A stretch of 64,000 nt of DNA from Psychrobacter okhotskensis (GCF_013248965.1 NZ_JABRVQ010000006.1:62001-126000); one strand, 5' to 3'. Shown: positions 35,829-46,445, numbered from the stretch's first letter. Notes: a model not told the origin generated them from the letters alone. Made by a program: numbers and translations.

Positions 35829-36231
35829 ACAGACCCCTAGTGGTGGTTATTTTGATGGGTGGGATTTTCGCATTAAGACAATCAATCAAGATCACCATTA
35901 TGACTTTACGACGTTCAACCCTTATTTATGAAAGGCTTTGAATCATAGAGCTTTAGATAATAAGCAATGTACCAGTTGTTATTTGTCATTAGATATTTTT
36001 TATCAGTAAACAAAGACACTGGAAAACAGCTATTGATTTATCAGTGGTAAGAAGACACAAATACTGCAACCTCTTATCTTTAATCGCTCAGTTATCCCTT
36101 AAAAATAACGCCATATTATAACAAATAAACAAGCAAATCGCATGCTTATTTGTTAGCTTATTTTAACATCAATAGTTTGTCTGTTTTTGCCACTTTGCTT
36201 GCTGTCCACTATACCTATTGACCGTTCCAAC
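35829..36231. other. Noncoding 400-bp region upstream of guaB
   Basis: No gene seen. TAACAAATAAAC (around 36119) is nearly inverted as GCTTATTTGTTA some 13 bases later, with TATAAT beside it on the minus strand. This may be a promoter/operator, or a weak end signal for the mscS-type gene upstream. The long leader leaves room for post-transcriptional control, for which I see no known motif. Confidence 0.4.
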
Positions 36232-38238
36232 TTATACGCTAGTGTCTTTAAATATCAAGCGCTCAGCGGGGAGATAAGCTTGCTGTTCAGCATATAAATA
36301 ACTTAACATCTGCTCGCGTACCTGACACTCCAACCGCCAAGCGTTGATAGGACTATCAGACGCTTGGCTACAGCGTAATTTTATGGTGTTTTCGGACACG
36401 GATACTGTATACATTTCAGGCTCAGTTTCACCGTCCCATAAGTCGTTCGCTTTGACCAGCTTGATATATTGTTGCCTGATTGCTTCGATATCAGCGCCAT
36501 AGTCGACGTAGAGGTAAATCACACAGGTTTGATGCGAGTCTGTATGCGACCAATTCTCTACGATTTCAGTGACGAAGTGGCGCATTGGAATAATCAACCG
36601 GCGCTCATCCCAAGTCTGCAGAACCGCATAGGTATAGCCCAAATCCTCTATCGTCGTCCACTCACCTTCCATCATGACCGTATCACCAATACGCACTGGC
36701 TGAGTGATGGCAACCTGCATACCAGCAATGACATTACCCAATATCGGCTGAGCGGCGATACCGATAACGGCACCAGCAATACCTGCGGAAGTCAGCAAGG
36801 TCTTACCCAATCCTTGAATATTGGTGAACTCACTGAGGCCAATCCAAATACTACCAAGGATCATGACGAAGATAAAAATGCGGCGAAATATAGAAACGTA
36901 AGTACGGCGACGACGACCTTTATCAAATTGCTCGTCGCCTAAATTCTCAATCTGCAAATCTTTGTAGCGATTGGCAAAAAAATTAATCGCTCGAATACCC
37001 AGCCACAACGCGCTAAAGACCAATCCCACCCAAATAATTGGACGAGTTGATGACGCGACCGCGTCTAAGTAAGGAAAACCGCCCGATACTAAAGTAAATA
37101 CCGATGAAAAACTGATGAAAAAGGTCAGCGGTACCGTCAGCTTATTGACCAAATCTTCCACGCTATTATGGTGAACCGTACTCAGCCGATTGCCTTCTTT
37201 ATCTTTGACATACCAATTAAGAAGCTTGCCAGCGGCGGTACTTAATAGCCAACCTACTCCCATAGTAAAAGAGAAGAAAATAAATAACGCTAAAAACTCC
37301 CAGATAGCGATACTAAATAACTGTAATTTTGTCCATGTTGGTAAGTAACGTTCGAATTTTGCGGGATGGTATTGTTCATAAAGGTTGTCAATATTGCCAA
37401 CCGTTTGGGCAGAAAATATCCAAAAAGGCGCACTGTCATCAATGCGCACACGCTCTAAATATATCGGTACGCGACGTTCACGATAATCGATATAGCCAAG
37501 CTGAATAGAGCGTCTGGGTATCCCTTGAATACTGTTGGTGCTACCAAGCGGCGGCTCAATCAAGCCATCAGGACGATCTGGCAATTCATCAAACACATAC
37601 AGCTTCTTTTCAACCAACAAAAAATCAAGTTGTTTGGCCAGATCTATCGCCCGATTACGCTGCAACTTGCTATCAATCAAATTCATATTGAGCGCATAAG
37701 CCGCCAAATCATACTGCTGCTTCATGACGGCTGACTGAAAAAACTCTAATGTGGCCAGCGGCGTGGATAAGTTCGGTGGTTCAGCTAACGGCGGCAATCC
37801 TGCATTTAGCTTGTTTAAGGAATAATAGCTTTCGTTATAATCACCAGTGAGACCAGTATCTCCTTGCAGTATGCCTGCCTGCTGCACGGCATCCTTGTCT
37901 AAAGGATTGAAGGTTTCTTCTGCAATATCTGAGACACTAATGCCGTCTTGTTTGAATTGATCAATTTTCTGCGCTGTATAATCTATCAGGTTTTCTGGCT
38001 TTGCCATCTCAGTATTTTTTGTAGTGTCTTGCCTATCAACTGTTGTATCGCTACTGGTTGCCGCATAGGCAGGAAGATAAAACACACTACATACCATGAC
38101 GAGCATGCTGAGTAAAAGTGTCAGTCTACTATGATGACGCATAGCATTGTCATCGATACCAAAATCTTCAATGGCATCAGATTTATGATTGACGTTTTTA
38201 ACTGGTGTATTATTTAGAGAATGAAAGGAATTTTGCAT
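36232..38238 (-). CDS. Large mechanosensitive ion channel of the MscS family
   Basis: 668 aa. An N-terminal region with a hydrophobic stretch (LTLLLSMLVMVCSVFYLPAYA) likely acts as signal or first helix. A periplasmic domain of about 240 residues follows, then several membrane helices and the MscS pore/vestibule: LLTSAGIAGAVIGIAAQPILGNVIAGM, IGDTVMMEGEWTTIEDLGYTYAVLQTWDERRLIIP. Releases solutes on hypo-osmotic shock. The extra periplasmic domain is longer than in MscS and unlike that of MscK in size. It is 142 bases downstream of cysS and separated from it by a terminator. Confidence 0.88.
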   Translation of the reverse strand: MQNSFHSLNNTPVKNVNHKSDAIEDFGIDDNAMRHHSRLTLLLSMLVMVCSVFYLPAYAATSSDTTVDRQDTTKNTEMAKPENLIDYTAQKIDQFKQDGISVSDIAEETFNPLDKDAVQQAGILQGDTGLTGDYNESYYSLNKLNAGLPPLAEPPNLSTPLATLEFFQSAVMKQQYDLAAYALNMNLIDSKLQRNRAIDLAKQLDFLLVEKKLYVFDELPDRPDGLIEPPLGSTNSIQGIPRRSIQLGYIDYRERRVPIYLERVRIDDSAPFWIFSAQTVGNIDNLYEQYHPAKFERYLPTWTKLQLFSIAIWEFLALFIFFSFTMGVGWLLSTAAGKLLNWYVKDKEGNRLSTVHHNSVEDLVNKLTVPLTFFISFSSVFTLVSGGFPYLDAVASSTRPIIWVGLVFSALWLGIRAINFFANRYKDLQIENLGDEQFDKGRRRRTYVSIFRRIFIFVMILGSIWIGLSEFTNIQGLGKTLLTSAGIAGAVIGIAAQPILGNVIAGMQVAITQPVRIGDTVMMEGEWTTIEDLGYTYAVLQTWDERRLIIPMRHFVTEIVENWSHTDSHQTCVIYLYVDYGADIEAIRQQYIKLVKANDLWDGETEPEMYTVSVSENTIKLRCSQASDSPINAWRLECQVREQMLSYLYAEQQAYLPAERLIFKDTSV

Positions 38239-38284
38239 ACGAAAAGTCTTGGCCTCAGTGTATTTCTAACCTAATGCAGTCTAC

Positions 38285-38311
38285 AAAAAAAAGCCAGCGC
38301 AATGCTGACTT
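38285..38311 (-). terminator. Terminator of cysS
   Basis: Minus-strand AAGTCAGC, loop ATTGC, GCTGGCTTTTTTTT. Lies between cysS (stop 38380) and the channel gene (start 38238). Confidence 0.7.
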
Positions 38312-38379
38312 AATTTATTAGTTAACGTATTTCATTACTGACAGCATCTATATTAAGCACAGCATTATTAAGCACAGCA

Positions 38380-39840
38380 TTAGGCACGGCGCCAAGTCGT
38401 GCCAGCTCGGCTATCTTCAAGCTCGATGCCCGCCTCTTTTAATTGCTCACGCACCTCATCGGCACGCGCAAAGTTTTTATTGGCTTTAGCCTCTGCACGC
38501 TCAATGATTAGACCATCAATAGCCGCATCGCTTAAACCATTATCCGCTTGATCGCCAATGACTGCTTGTAGGAACTGTGACACTGGTTGCTGCAAGATAT
38601 TTAGTACCTGTGCCAAGGCTCTGAGCTGCTGCGCCCATTGCCAAGCACTCTCTAAATCTTCAGCTTTGATGGCTTTATTAATATCACGTGCCAGCCCGAA
38701 CAAGACACTAATCGCCGTTGAACTATTAAAATCATCATTCATGGCTTTGATAAAATCTTGTCCAGCAGGGCTGCTGTAAGCGTCATTTATCAACGCATCA
38801 TTGATTGTCAATTCTTCGCCTTTTTGCTGTTCAGCCAGCTTTAAGGCATTATAAAGTCTGCTTAGGCTGTTATGAGCCTCATCTAATGCCGTATCCGAAA
38901 AGTTCACTTGGCTACGGTAATGGCTGGATAATAAAAAGAAGCGCAGCGTTTCAGGATGAAAATGTGCAATAACATCACGAATTGTGGAAAAATTACCCAA
39001 TGACTTAGACATTTTTTCGCCATCGACATTGATAAAGCCCACGTGCATCCAGTTACGTGAATACTCGCAGCCAGTCGCTGCTTCAGATTGAGCAATCTCG
39101 TTTTCATGGTGTGGAAATTGTAAATCATGACCACCGCCATGGATATCAAAGGTATTGCCTAGGCACTTGGTCGACATCGCCGAGCATTCAATATGCCAAC
39201 CTGGACGTCCTTGACCCCACGGTGATGCCCATTGCGGCTCATGAGGTTTAGCCGCTTTCCATAGGACAAAATCAAACGGGTTGCGTTTGTCGTTTTCGAC
39301 ATCAACGCGCGAGCCTGCCTGCATATCATCGAGATTACGTTTTGATAACTTACCATAATCTGCAAAGCTATCTACAGCATAATAGACATCGCCGTTATCG
39401 CCAGCATACGCATAATCGCCGGTAACTAACGTCTCAATCATTTGTTGCATCTCATCGATATGGTCAGTCGCACGCGGCTCGGTATTAGGCGTCAAGCAGC
39501 CAAGGGCTGAGAAGTCCTCATGCATTGCTTTAATAAAGCGCTCAGTCAATGCACTGATAGCCTCGCCGTTTTCATTCGCGCGCGCGATGATTTTGTCATC
39601 AATATCGGTGATATTGCGCACATAATTAACGTCATAACCTATTTGTGTTAGCCAACGTACTGCCATATCAAAGCCAATCATCATCCGCGCATGACCAATA
39701 TGACAATAATCATAAACGGTCATGCCGCACACATACATACCTACTTGCCCGGCTTTAAGTGGTACAAACTGACGTTTACCGCCCGTCAGTGAATCATAAA
39801 TGGCAAGCTGAGACATCGCATCGGCAAGAGGTGTGGTCAT
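38380..39840 (-). CDS. cysS: Cysteinyl-tRNA synthetase
   Basis: Charges tRNA-Cys. 486 aa class I synthetase: the HIGH motif is in [14 protein letters not shown], the KMSKS motif in [12 protein letters not shown], the zinc ligands include Cys in [10 protein letters not shown], the WHIECSAM Cys and the [11 protein letters not shown]is, and the C-terminal anticodon domain ends [12 protein letters not shown]. Complete. The stop region lies in a short TTAAGCACAGCATTA duplication (about 38353-38382). Confidence 0.97.
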   Translation of the reverse strand: MTTPLADAMSQLAIYDSLTGGKRQFVPLKAGQVGMYVCGMTVYDYCHIGHARMMIGFDMAVRWLTQIGYDVNYVRNITDIDDKIIARANENGEAISALTERFIKAMHEDFSALGCLTPNTEPRATDHIDEMQQMIETLVTGDYAYAGDNGDVYYAVDSFADYGKLSKRNLDDMQAGSRVDVENDKRNPFDFVLWKAAKPHEPQWASPWGQGRPGWHIECSAMSTKCLGNTFDIHGGGHDLQFPHHENEIAQSEAATGCEYSRNWMHVGFINVDGEKMSKSLGNFSTIRDVIAHFHPETLRFFLLSSHYRSQVNFSDTALDEAHNSLSRLYNALKLAEQQKGEELTINDALINDAYSSPAGQDFIKAMNDDFNSSTAISVLFGLARDINKAIKAEDLESAWQWAQQLRALAQVLNILQQPVSQFLQAVIGDQADNGLSDAAIDGLIIERAEAKANKNFARADEVREQLKEAGIELEDSRAGTTWRRA

Positions 39841-40072
39841 GGTATAAAAGCCTTTTAATTAGAACAAGATAGATAAATTGAGATGACGATAAAATATGAG
39901 TATCGTACTATTAGCCACTAACCGCGACTAATAAGATTATAAACTTGAAAGTTACCGCTTTATAAACGCTTTATAAAACTTAACCCATTATCTTAGCGAA
40001 ATCGGCTGGAAAATACTACAATGAGCGCGCAACTAACCCTATTCAATGATAAAAACCGTTAAGGATGTAGAA

Positions 40073-40711
40073 ATGGCCAATCGCTTAAGCAAAATATATA
40101 CGCGCACCGGAGATGATGGTAGCACCGGTATGGCAGATGGCAGTCGCGTAAGTAAAGCCGACAATTTATTTAGCGTAATGGGCGATATCGATGAGCTCAA
40201 CTCACACATCGGCTTGGTACGGGCACACTTAACACAAGCTACTGATAATGAAAACGCAAACCAACAACATCTGCCTGAACGCTTACAACAGCAAAAAGAG
40301 TTAGACTTTGCTCAAGCCTTGGTCATAATTCAGCATTTATTATTTAATATCGGCGGTGAGCTGGCCATGCCAGAATATGAAGGCGTTAATGCCAGCCATA
40401 TTGAATGGCTAGAACAACAAATTGATGCGATGAACACAACTCTGCCACCGCTCAAGGACTTTATCTTGCCGACAGGCTCACTATTGGTCAGTCAACTACA
40501 CGTCGCGCGTACGGTTTGCCGCCGCGCTGAGCGCCAAGCGGTACTATTGCAGCAAGAGCGTCCAGCAGCGATTCGCAGTACTGCCGTTAGCTTTATCAAT
40601 CGCTTGTCTGATTGGTTGTTCGTTGCCGCGCGTTTTTGTACCGACCCTGCCCAAGTCTCTGAGGTGCTGTGGGACAATCAAGTCTTGCAAGATTTTGCTA
40701 ATGATAAATAG
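40073..40711 (+). CDS. Cob(I)alamin adenosyltransferase, PduO type
   Basis: Transfers adenosyl from ATP to corrinoid cobalt, giving adenosylcobalamin. 212 aa from ATG 40073, preceded by AAGGATG at 9-15 bases; an upstream ATG at 40046 is weaker. Hallmarks: IYTRTGDDGSTGMADGSRVSK (ATP site), GDIDELNSHIG, FILPTGSLLVSQLHVARTVCRRAER and the NRLSDWLFVAARF motif. Cytoplasmic. It could serve methylmalonyl-CoA mutase, linking to the propionyl-CoA cluster at the left end; that link is inference. Confidence 0.93.
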   Translation: MANRLSKIYTRTGDDGSTGMADGSRVSKADNLFSVMGDIDELNSHIGLVRAHLTQATDNENANQQHLPERLQQQKELDFAQALVIIQHLLFNIGGELAMPEYEGVNASHIEWLEQQIDAMNTTLPPLKDFILPTGSLLVSQLHVARTVCRRAERQAVLLQQERPAAIRSTAVSFINRLSDWLFVAARFCTDPAQVSEVLWDNQVLQDFANDK

Positions 40712-40781
40712 TCACCCATAGCATAAAGGCAAATGATGTAGTTTTACTATAGCAATCCCACCTTATCCAAAAAGGTTAGTT

Positions 40782-40825
40782 CTATAAAAAAGCCCACTAC
40801 GTTAATGTAGCGGGCTTTTTTATAG
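40782..40825. terminator. Bidirectional terminator
   Basis: CTATAAAAAAGCCCACTAC, loop GTTAAT, GTAGCGGGCTTTTTTATAG between convergent genes. One mismatch in the stem. Confidence 0.9.
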
Positions 40826-40859
40826 TTGTATCACGTAGCAACTGCTGCGTTTTTATGAC

Positions 40860-41846
40860 TTAATAAGTAGCACTGTCATCTTCAATGATGACCATATCAA
40901 TGCTCTCATCATTAGGTACTAATTTTGGCGAGGTTTGGGTTGCCGGTTTTTTGGTGTCAGTGCTTGGCGCTGCTTGATTATTTTCTGTAGCACTGCTCTG
41001 ACTGTTATTTTGGCTACTACTTGGATTGTTAATGGTCGGTGGCGTAGCAGGCTCAGCTGGACGAACAGGGGCCGTCGGCGTCACAGTTCTTGGCTGACGG
41101 GTTGGCGCTGATTGATTGTTGTTATTATTGTTCTGTGCAGTGTCACGGCGACGCTCAGCCTGTTGAGCGGCACGCTGGGAACGTTGCTCATCAACTGCTG
41201 ACTTAAATGCAGATCCTGCCATCACATCTGCCACCACAGTCAATAATGCCGGTTGTCCAGCAATACGGGTACGAACTTGACCACCTTGAGTACCAACGAC
41301 ATAAGTAAAGGCGTCGTCAACGAGCATATTATTATTGATACGAATATTGTTTTGCGCTAAGCGAGACTGCAAGCTTGGCTGGTTACCGGCCGCTTGTACT
41401 TGACTGGCCTGATACAAATCTTCGCTTGGCAGAGTCATGCTAACGCTTGCCTGACAAGTGGTCATGCCGTTGTTATTGGCTTCTTGTAAGATCGCTGCAT
41501 TTTGTACGTCAATGACAATACCATTGATTTTGTCAGTGACAACACCACTATTTAGACTGATTTCTGCCTCATTGGCATAATTGGCAGCCAACGTTTGAGC
41601 CTGCTGATTGAGCGTGTTTTTTAGCGCGGATTTCAAGCGGTCTTGTACCATCGGATCATCACAACTGACGGCAGGCGTGATGACATTATCGTCAACTGCT
41701 GGCTGTTCTACTGTTGCCTCTGTCGTCTCAGCGTTATCGTCTTTATCTGAGCGATCACAACCTGTCACGGCCAAACCACATATCAGACTAATACCGGCGA
41801 CGTGCTGCCATTTGATCCACTTGCTTTTTGTTGCGCTCATACTCAA
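40860..41846 (-). CDS. Putative lipoprotein with Gln/Asn/Pro-rich C-terminus
   Basis: 328 aa. The N-terminus is a lipoprotein signal (basic KSKWIKWQH, hydrophobic VAGISLICGLA, lipobox AVTGC at residue 29 region), so it is probably anchored to a membrane. Residues about 60-205 form a compact domain (PAVSCDDPMVQDRLKSALKN onward) that I do not recognise. The last 110 residues are low complexity: RRDTAQNNNNNNQ, then Thr/Pro/Ser runs, probably disordered. Function unknown. A convergent terminator follows. Confidence 0.7.
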   Translation of the reverse strand: MSMSATKSKWIKWQHVAGISLICGLAVTGCDRSDKDDNAETTEATVEQPAVDDNVITPAVSCDDPMVQDRLKSALKNTLNQQAQTLAANYANEAEISLNSGVVTDKINGIVIDVQNAAILQEANNNGMTTCQASVSMTLPSEDLYQASQVQAAGNQPSLQSRLAQNNIRINNNMLVDDAFTYVVGTQGGQVRTRIAGQPALLTVVADVMAGSAFKSAVDEQRSQRAAQQAERRRDTAQNNNNNNQSAPTRQPRTVTPTAPVRPAEPATPPTINNPSSSQNNSQSSATENNQAAPSTDTKKPATQTSPKLVPNDESIDMVIIEDDSATY

Positions 41847-42267
41847 TTTGCTCCCAATTTACTAATTCTTACCGTCAGCGATGGACAGTATTTGACATTC
41901 AGATCGCAACACTTGCCGCGATAGATTTGAAAATCACATTATTATACGGTGTTTAAATGAGATGGTCATTAGTGTGACCCCTTGCTGTACAAATAATGTC
42001 TTACATTGTGCCCAAAACCTATGTTTGGTTGCAAAAACATAACAAATACATACTTATATCATCGCTAAGAATATTTAAACAAGGGCTTAATTCTAGCGGA
42101 AACTTGCAACAAACTATTCCTGAAACAACTTTCAAATATTAGCTTACTTTTCAATATCACAACCCTCTAAGACGGTATTTAATCCAAAACTATTTTGCAA
42201 ATTTCGTTAGATTCTGTCGGTTGGACGCTATATCATTACTCGTAAAAATAGCCGACAGTTCCTCATT
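41847..42267. other. Noncoding 420-bp divergent region
   Basis: AT-rich gap between the divergent lipoprotein and phosphodiesterase genes. No frame, RNA gene or clear hairpin was found; it presumably carries both promoters. Confidence 0.4.
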
Positions 42268-42996
42268 ATGATAAATCTTAACAATACACTTTTACTCGGT
42301 CATCGCGGTGCGCGTGGTGAAGCAGTCGAGAATACCTTAGCAGGTTTTGAACACGCTCAACGTCTCAATCCTCAAGGTTTAGCAGGGGTTGAGTTTGATG
42401 TACAGTTGAGTGCGGATGAGCAATTAATCGTATTCCATGACGACAATCTACAACGCATGTGTGGTCAGCAATCGCGCATCGATCAATTAACGCTCGCTGA
42501 GATTCAGCGCTATCGTCAGGATAAACACCCACTTATTACTTTAGACCGCGCATATCAAGCATTGACCAATTTTAGCTATATAGAGCTTGAGATAAAGACT
42601 CATGAGCGTACCAATTACACGCAGTTGGTACATGCATTGACACATAATCTCCTTGACACCCCGATTGCTAGCTTACCTATTGTCCTGACTAGCTTTGATG
42701 TCGAATTACACGCGCGGCTGCAACGCAATAAAACCTTACAACATATTCTGCGTGGCTTACTGATTCGCACCCCTAAAACTTTGCTAAGCGCACCACAAAC
42801 TGCCCTGCAACTTGGCTGCGTCCAGCTAGGTATTCACTATCCATTGCTGACTCAAGCAGTCATTAAGCACTGTCATCGTTATCACCTGCCAGTCAGCGCG
42901 TGGACCGTCAATGATAGCGAGACAATTAAACAGCTTATTACGTGGCAAGTCGACGTCATCATTACCGATTATCCAACCTATTTTCTCACGCGCTAA
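42268..42996 (+). CDS. Glycerophosphodiester phosphodiesterase (cytosolic UgpQ-like)
   Basis: Hydrolyses glycerophosphodiesters to glycerol-3-phosphate and an alcohol. 242 aa TIM barrel with LLGHRGARGEAVENTLAGF (His and Arg of the active site, metal Glu), GVEFDVQLSADEQLIVFHDD (metal Glu/Asp and general-acid His), IELEIKTHER, and the end ...VSAWTVNDSETIKQLITWQVDVIITDYP. No signal peptide, so cytoplasmic. The gap after it (42997-43298, about 300 bases) has no gene; it contains GGCTTAAAAAAGCC near 43052. Confidence 0.92.
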   Translation: MINLNNTLLLGHRGARGEAVENTLAGFEHAQRLNPQGLAGVEFDVQLSADEQLIVFHDDNLQRMCGQQSRIDQLTLAEIQRYRQDKHPLITLDRAYQALTNFSYIELEIKTHERTNYTQLVHALTHNLLDTPIASLPIVLTSFDVELHARLQRNKTLQHILRGLLIRTPKTLLSAPQTALQLGCVQLGIHYPLLTQAVIKHCHRYHLPVSAWTVNDSETIKQLITWQVDVIITDYPTYFLTR

Positions 42997-43298
42997 GTAA
43001 GTGAACTTCTTACCTATCTTTTTGTCATATTTCAAAAAACTTGCTTGAAAATGGCTTAAAAAAGCCAGCTAATTAATTGGCTCGATAGTCATTTGTACGT
43101 TTTTATCGCACACATATTTATCTTTTTACTTACACTTTCACTTAATTGCTGATAAGTAAGGGATTGTTTGGGTTAATCACTACCATAACTCCTACAAGTT
43201 ATTGTTATTTAGCAATATTTTTCTAGTGTATGACTGTTCACTTTACTAGTCTTTTAGGGTAATATGGAGGCTGAAATTAATATCATTAGGAATATTAC

Positions 43299-44696
43299 AT
43301 GATTGCTAAAAAAGTAATAGGCTTACCACTTAAGGGCTTGCGTTTTGCCATGAAGTCGGGTGATACGCTTATACAGCATGCTGGCACTCAGGCGCTGCGC
43401 GTGAAGACGTGGCTTGATACTGGCAAAAGCAAAACTGATGAGGCTGCCGATACGCAGTTTGCGACGACGAGCGGTTATAAAGATGCCAATGCAGTCGCTA
43501 ACTATGAAGGTATCGATCCGCTTGAGCTTGAATTTCAAAAGTCGCCCATCAATCTGGTTCCAGCGATTTTTCTGATTACAACGCCTATTGCTGCTGCCGT
43601 CATTACGCCATGGTACTTGATGACCCATCAAGTTAGTGCGCCGGTTTGGGGCGTGTTTGGTGCCTTTATGGTGTGGACCGGTATTAGTATCACTGCAGGC
43701 TATCACCGCCTATTGTCGCATCGCGCTTATAAAGCCCATCCCTTGGTAAAAAACTTCCTATTACTTGGCTCAACCCTTGCGGTTCAAGGCTCTGCTTTTG
43801 ACTGGGTATCGGGCCACCGTACTCATCATCGTCATGTTGATGACCGCATGGAAGATCCTTATTCAGCAAGACGTGGTTTTTGGTTCAGTCATATCGGTTG
43901 GATGTTACGCAATTATCCTAGTGGTCGCTTTGATTATAAAAACATTCCTGATTTGACCAAAGATAAAGTGCTACAGATTCAGCATAAATACTATGGTTTA
44001 TGGGTACTGGCTACCAACGTTGCGATGGTTGCGGCAGTTGGTTGGTTAATCGGTGACGTTTGGGGCACGCTCGTATTGGCAGGTCTACTGCGCTTGGTAT
44101 TGACCCACCACTTTACTTTCTTTATCAACTCGTTATGCCACATGTTTGGTACGCGTCCTTATACGGATACCAATAGTGCGCGCGATAACTTTTTCCTTGC
44201 TATCTTTACGTGGGGTGAGGGTTATCATAACTATCATCACTTCTTCCAATACGACTATCGTAATGGCGTGAAATGGTGGCAATATGATCCAACTAAATGG
44301 CTTATCTTGGGCTTATCTAAACTTGGGTTAACCAGTGAATTACGTACGGTTGACGACACCACCATTAAGCATGCTGAAGTACAAATGCAGTTCAAAAAGG
44401 CTCAACAGCAGATTGATAGTGCCACTGCGAACGGACTTGATATTCCGCATGCGATGAAGAGTTTCCAAGATCGTATCAAGTTTGAATATGATGCCTTTAC
44501 GCAAACGGTCGAAGAATGGCAAGCGCTAAAAGCCAAAACTATTGAGCTAAAAAAGACTGAGCTTGCTGACCGTTTGCATGAAGTTGAAGAGATGCTAAAG
44601 CACGACTATGCCAAAGTTGAGCAAAAAATACTGGCGCATAATAGCAATCTAAAAACGGCGTTTCGCTCTATTGGTCACAGCTCCAAAGCCGCTTAA
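43299..44696 (+). CDS. Acyl-CoA/acyl-lipid delta-9 fatty acid desaturase
   Basis: Membrane di-iron desaturase, 465 aa. The three His boxes are seen: HRLLSHRAY, HRTHHRHVDD and EGYHNYHHFFQYDYRNG, with hydrophobic pairs between (VPAIFLITTPIAAAVITPWY; GLWVLATNVAMVAAVGWLIG). Introduces a double bond for membrane fluidity, which suits a cold-tolerant organism. N-terminal 80 residues (basic, no helix pair) and a long charged C-terminal tail from about residue 350 (EVQMQFKKAQQQIDSA onward), likely coiled coil, exceed the core enzyme. An AGGAAT site precedes the ATG. Confidence 0.93.
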   Translation: MIAKKVIGLPLKGLRFAMKSGDTLIQHAGTQALRVKTWLDTGKSKTDEAADTQFATTSGYKDANAVANYEGIDPLELEFQKSPINLVPAIFLITTPIAAAVITPWYLMTHQVSAPVWGVFGAFMVWTGISITAGYHRLLSHRAYKAHPLVKNFLLLGSTLAVQGSAFDWVSGHRTHHRHVDDRMEDPYSARRGFWFSHIGWMLRNYPSGRFDYKNIPDLTKDKVLQIQHKYYGLWVLATNVAMVAAVGWLIGDVWGTLVLAGLLRLVLTHHFTFFINSLCHMFGTRPYTDTNSARDNFFLAIFTWGEGYHNYHHFFQYDYRNGVKWWQYDPTKWLILGLSKLGLTSELRTVDDTTIKHAEVQMQFKKAQQQIDSATANGLDIPHAMKSFQDRIKFEYDAFTQTVEEWQALKAKTIELKKTELADRLHEVEEMLKHDYAKVEQKILAHNSNLKTAFRSIGHSSKAA

Positions 44697-44757
44697 GCGT
44701 TAACAGCAGACCCGTAATGTGATGTTAATGTGACTTTCTTATTTTTGCTTTTCTCCT

Positions 44758-44791
44758 TCCCTTTATCTGTAATAGATAGAGGGATTTTTTT
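44758..44791 (+). terminator. Terminator of the desaturase gene
   Basis: CCCTTTATCT, loop GTAAT, AGATAGAGGGATTTTTTT, 62 bases past the stop. Confidence 0.8.
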
Positions 44792-44963
44792 GTTTAGCGT
44801 TTATTCACAGCACTTATTTATCTGCAAGGCGCATGAAATCGGACAGGATTAATTAGGCAAAATTTGAAGGTATAGATTACAAGAGATGGACAGAGTGAAA
44901 CGCTGCAATGGTAAGGCTATGCTATAGTAAGTTACTCACTTTATAATTCGATTTTATCAGCCG

Positions 44964-46445
44964 ATGGGAAAGCCTTCTATGCGCTATCAAAACACCTACG
45001 TCAATCTAGACACACGTCTCTATCACAAACAACCTCCTACACCGCTAGAAAATCCACGGATTGGTCACTTCAACCTGCAGGTGGCACAGCAATTGAGCTG
45101 GGCAGATGATGAGGATTTAATGGCGCGCTGGGTTGAGATACTCGGTGGTCAATACGTGCCAGCTGAGTTTCGACCGCTGTCGATGGCCTATGCCGGTCAT
45201 CAGTTCGGGCAATGGGCAGGCCAATTGGGTGATGGGCGCGGCTTACTGATGGCACAAGTGCTCGATAATAATGATACGTTGCAAGACTTACATCTTAAAG
45301 GTATCGGCCTAACGCCTTATTCGCGGATGGGTGATGGGCGCGCCGTGTTACGCAGTACTATTCGCGAGTATTTATGTGGTCATGCCCTCACTCAGCTAGG
45401 TATCCCGTCTTCCAATGCCTTGGGTTTTGTGGTTTCAGATACTCGGGTACGTCGCGAGCGTGTGGAAGCAGGTGCGGCATTGATGCGGGTGGCTGACAGT
45501 CATATTCGCTTAGGTCATGTCGAGTGGATTGCCAGCTTCGCCCCTGATTTACTCAGTGAATTCACCGACTATATGATTGACACTTACTATCCAGAGTGCC
45601 GCCAAAGCGAGACACCAGTGCTGGCGTTTTTGACCGCAGTGGTTGAGCGCACCGCGCGGATGATTGCGGACTGGCAGCTGATCGGCTTCGCTCATGGTGT
45701 GATGAATACTGATAACTTATCCATTACAGGAAGTACTTTAGACTTTGGGCCGTTTGGCTTTATGGAGCGCTTCGATCCGGCGTGGATCAATAACCACTCT
45801 GACCATACTGGGCGTTACGCTTATCAGAATCAGCCTGCTATTGGACATTGGAATCTCAATACTTGGCTACCGCATTTTATGCGCCTAGAGGGAGTTACCC
45901 GCGACACGTTGGCTGACTGCTTAGCGCCTTACGAGGCGACCTTTATGCAGCACTACCAACAGGGACTGTGCCGTAAGCTCGGTCTGCCGCACGAAAAAGA
46001 AAGCTTAACCTTGGCCTTTGAGTGGCTTACCTTGCTCGAAGATAACTTACTCGATTATACCAATAGCTTCCGAGCATTATTGGCTCTCGTAGCGCCAGAT
46101 GATTATTCTCATGAGCAGCAGCTACTGTCTACCCTGACGGCAGAGCTCACCGATGAAGCAAGTAAAGTTTGGCAAGATTGGTCGACGCGCTATTTGGCCC
46201 AATTACGATCAGTGTCTGTCAAACAAGCGCTCGATAGCATGCGAGAGAATAATCCCGTTTATGTGCTGCGTAATAGCATGGCTCAGCGTGCCATAACTGC
46301 TGCTGAACAAGGTCAATTTGAAGAAGTTAATCGGGTGTTCGAGCTACTCGCCGACCCTTATAATGTTCAAGATATCGCTATCGAACTGGATAGTAAGCCG
46401 CCTACGCCTCATGCACCGCAAATGCCCATTAGTTGTTCGTCTTAA
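44964..46445 (+). CDS. selO: Protein adenylyltransferase SelO
   Basis: Pseudokinase-fold enzyme that AMPylates proteins, linked to redox stress. 493 aa: MAYAGHQFGQWAGQLGDGRG, DLHLKGIGLTPYSRMGDGRAVLRS, RVEAGAALMRVADSHIR, and the metal-binding HGVMNTDNLSITGSTLDFGPFGFME. Ends PISCSS, the usual bacterial version of the C-terminal Cys pair region where animal forms have selenocysteine. Complete. The start may be 44964 or the ATG five codons on; no strong ribosome site separates them. Confidence 0.93.
   Translation: MGKPSMRYQNTYVNLDTRLYHKQPPTPLENPRIGHFNLQVAQQLSWADDEDLMARWVEILGGQYVPAEFRPLSMAYAGHQFGQWAGQLGDGRGLLMAQVLDNNDTLQDLHLKGIGLTPYSRMGDGRAVLRSTIREYLCGHALTQLGIPSSNALGFVVSDTRVRRERVEAGAALMRVADSHIRLGHVEWIASFAPDLLSEFTDYMIDTYYPECRQSETPVLAFLTAVVERTARMIADWQLIGFAHGVMNTDNLSITGSTLDFGPFGFMERFDPAWINNHSDHTGRYAYQNQPAIGHWNLNTWLPHFMRLEGVTRDTLADCLAPYEATFMQHYQQGLCRKLGLPHEKESLTLAFEWLTLLEDNLLDYTNSFRALLALVAPDDYSHEQQLLSTLTAELTDEASKVWQDWSTRYLAQLRSVSVKQALDSMRENNPVYVLRNSMAQRAITAAEQGQFEEVNRVFELLADPYNVQDIAIELDSKPPTPHAPQMPISCSS

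Noticed and set aside
40046..40072. Earlier ATG for the cobalamin adenosyltransferase
   Set aside because: The AAGGATG ribosome site lies between this ATG and the one at 40073, pointing to the latter.
40073..40711. Cobalamin riboswitch near the adenosyltransferase
   Set aside because: The 230-base upstream region shows no B12-box-like conserved stretch by eye.
43031..43105. Possible further copy of the GGCGTGTC element (CTCGATAGTCATTT)
   Set aside because: Only about 14 bases match and neither terminus is present.
44964..46445. Selenocysteine codon in selO
   Set aside because: The C-terminus reads SCSS with a normal Cys and no in-frame TGA before the true stop.
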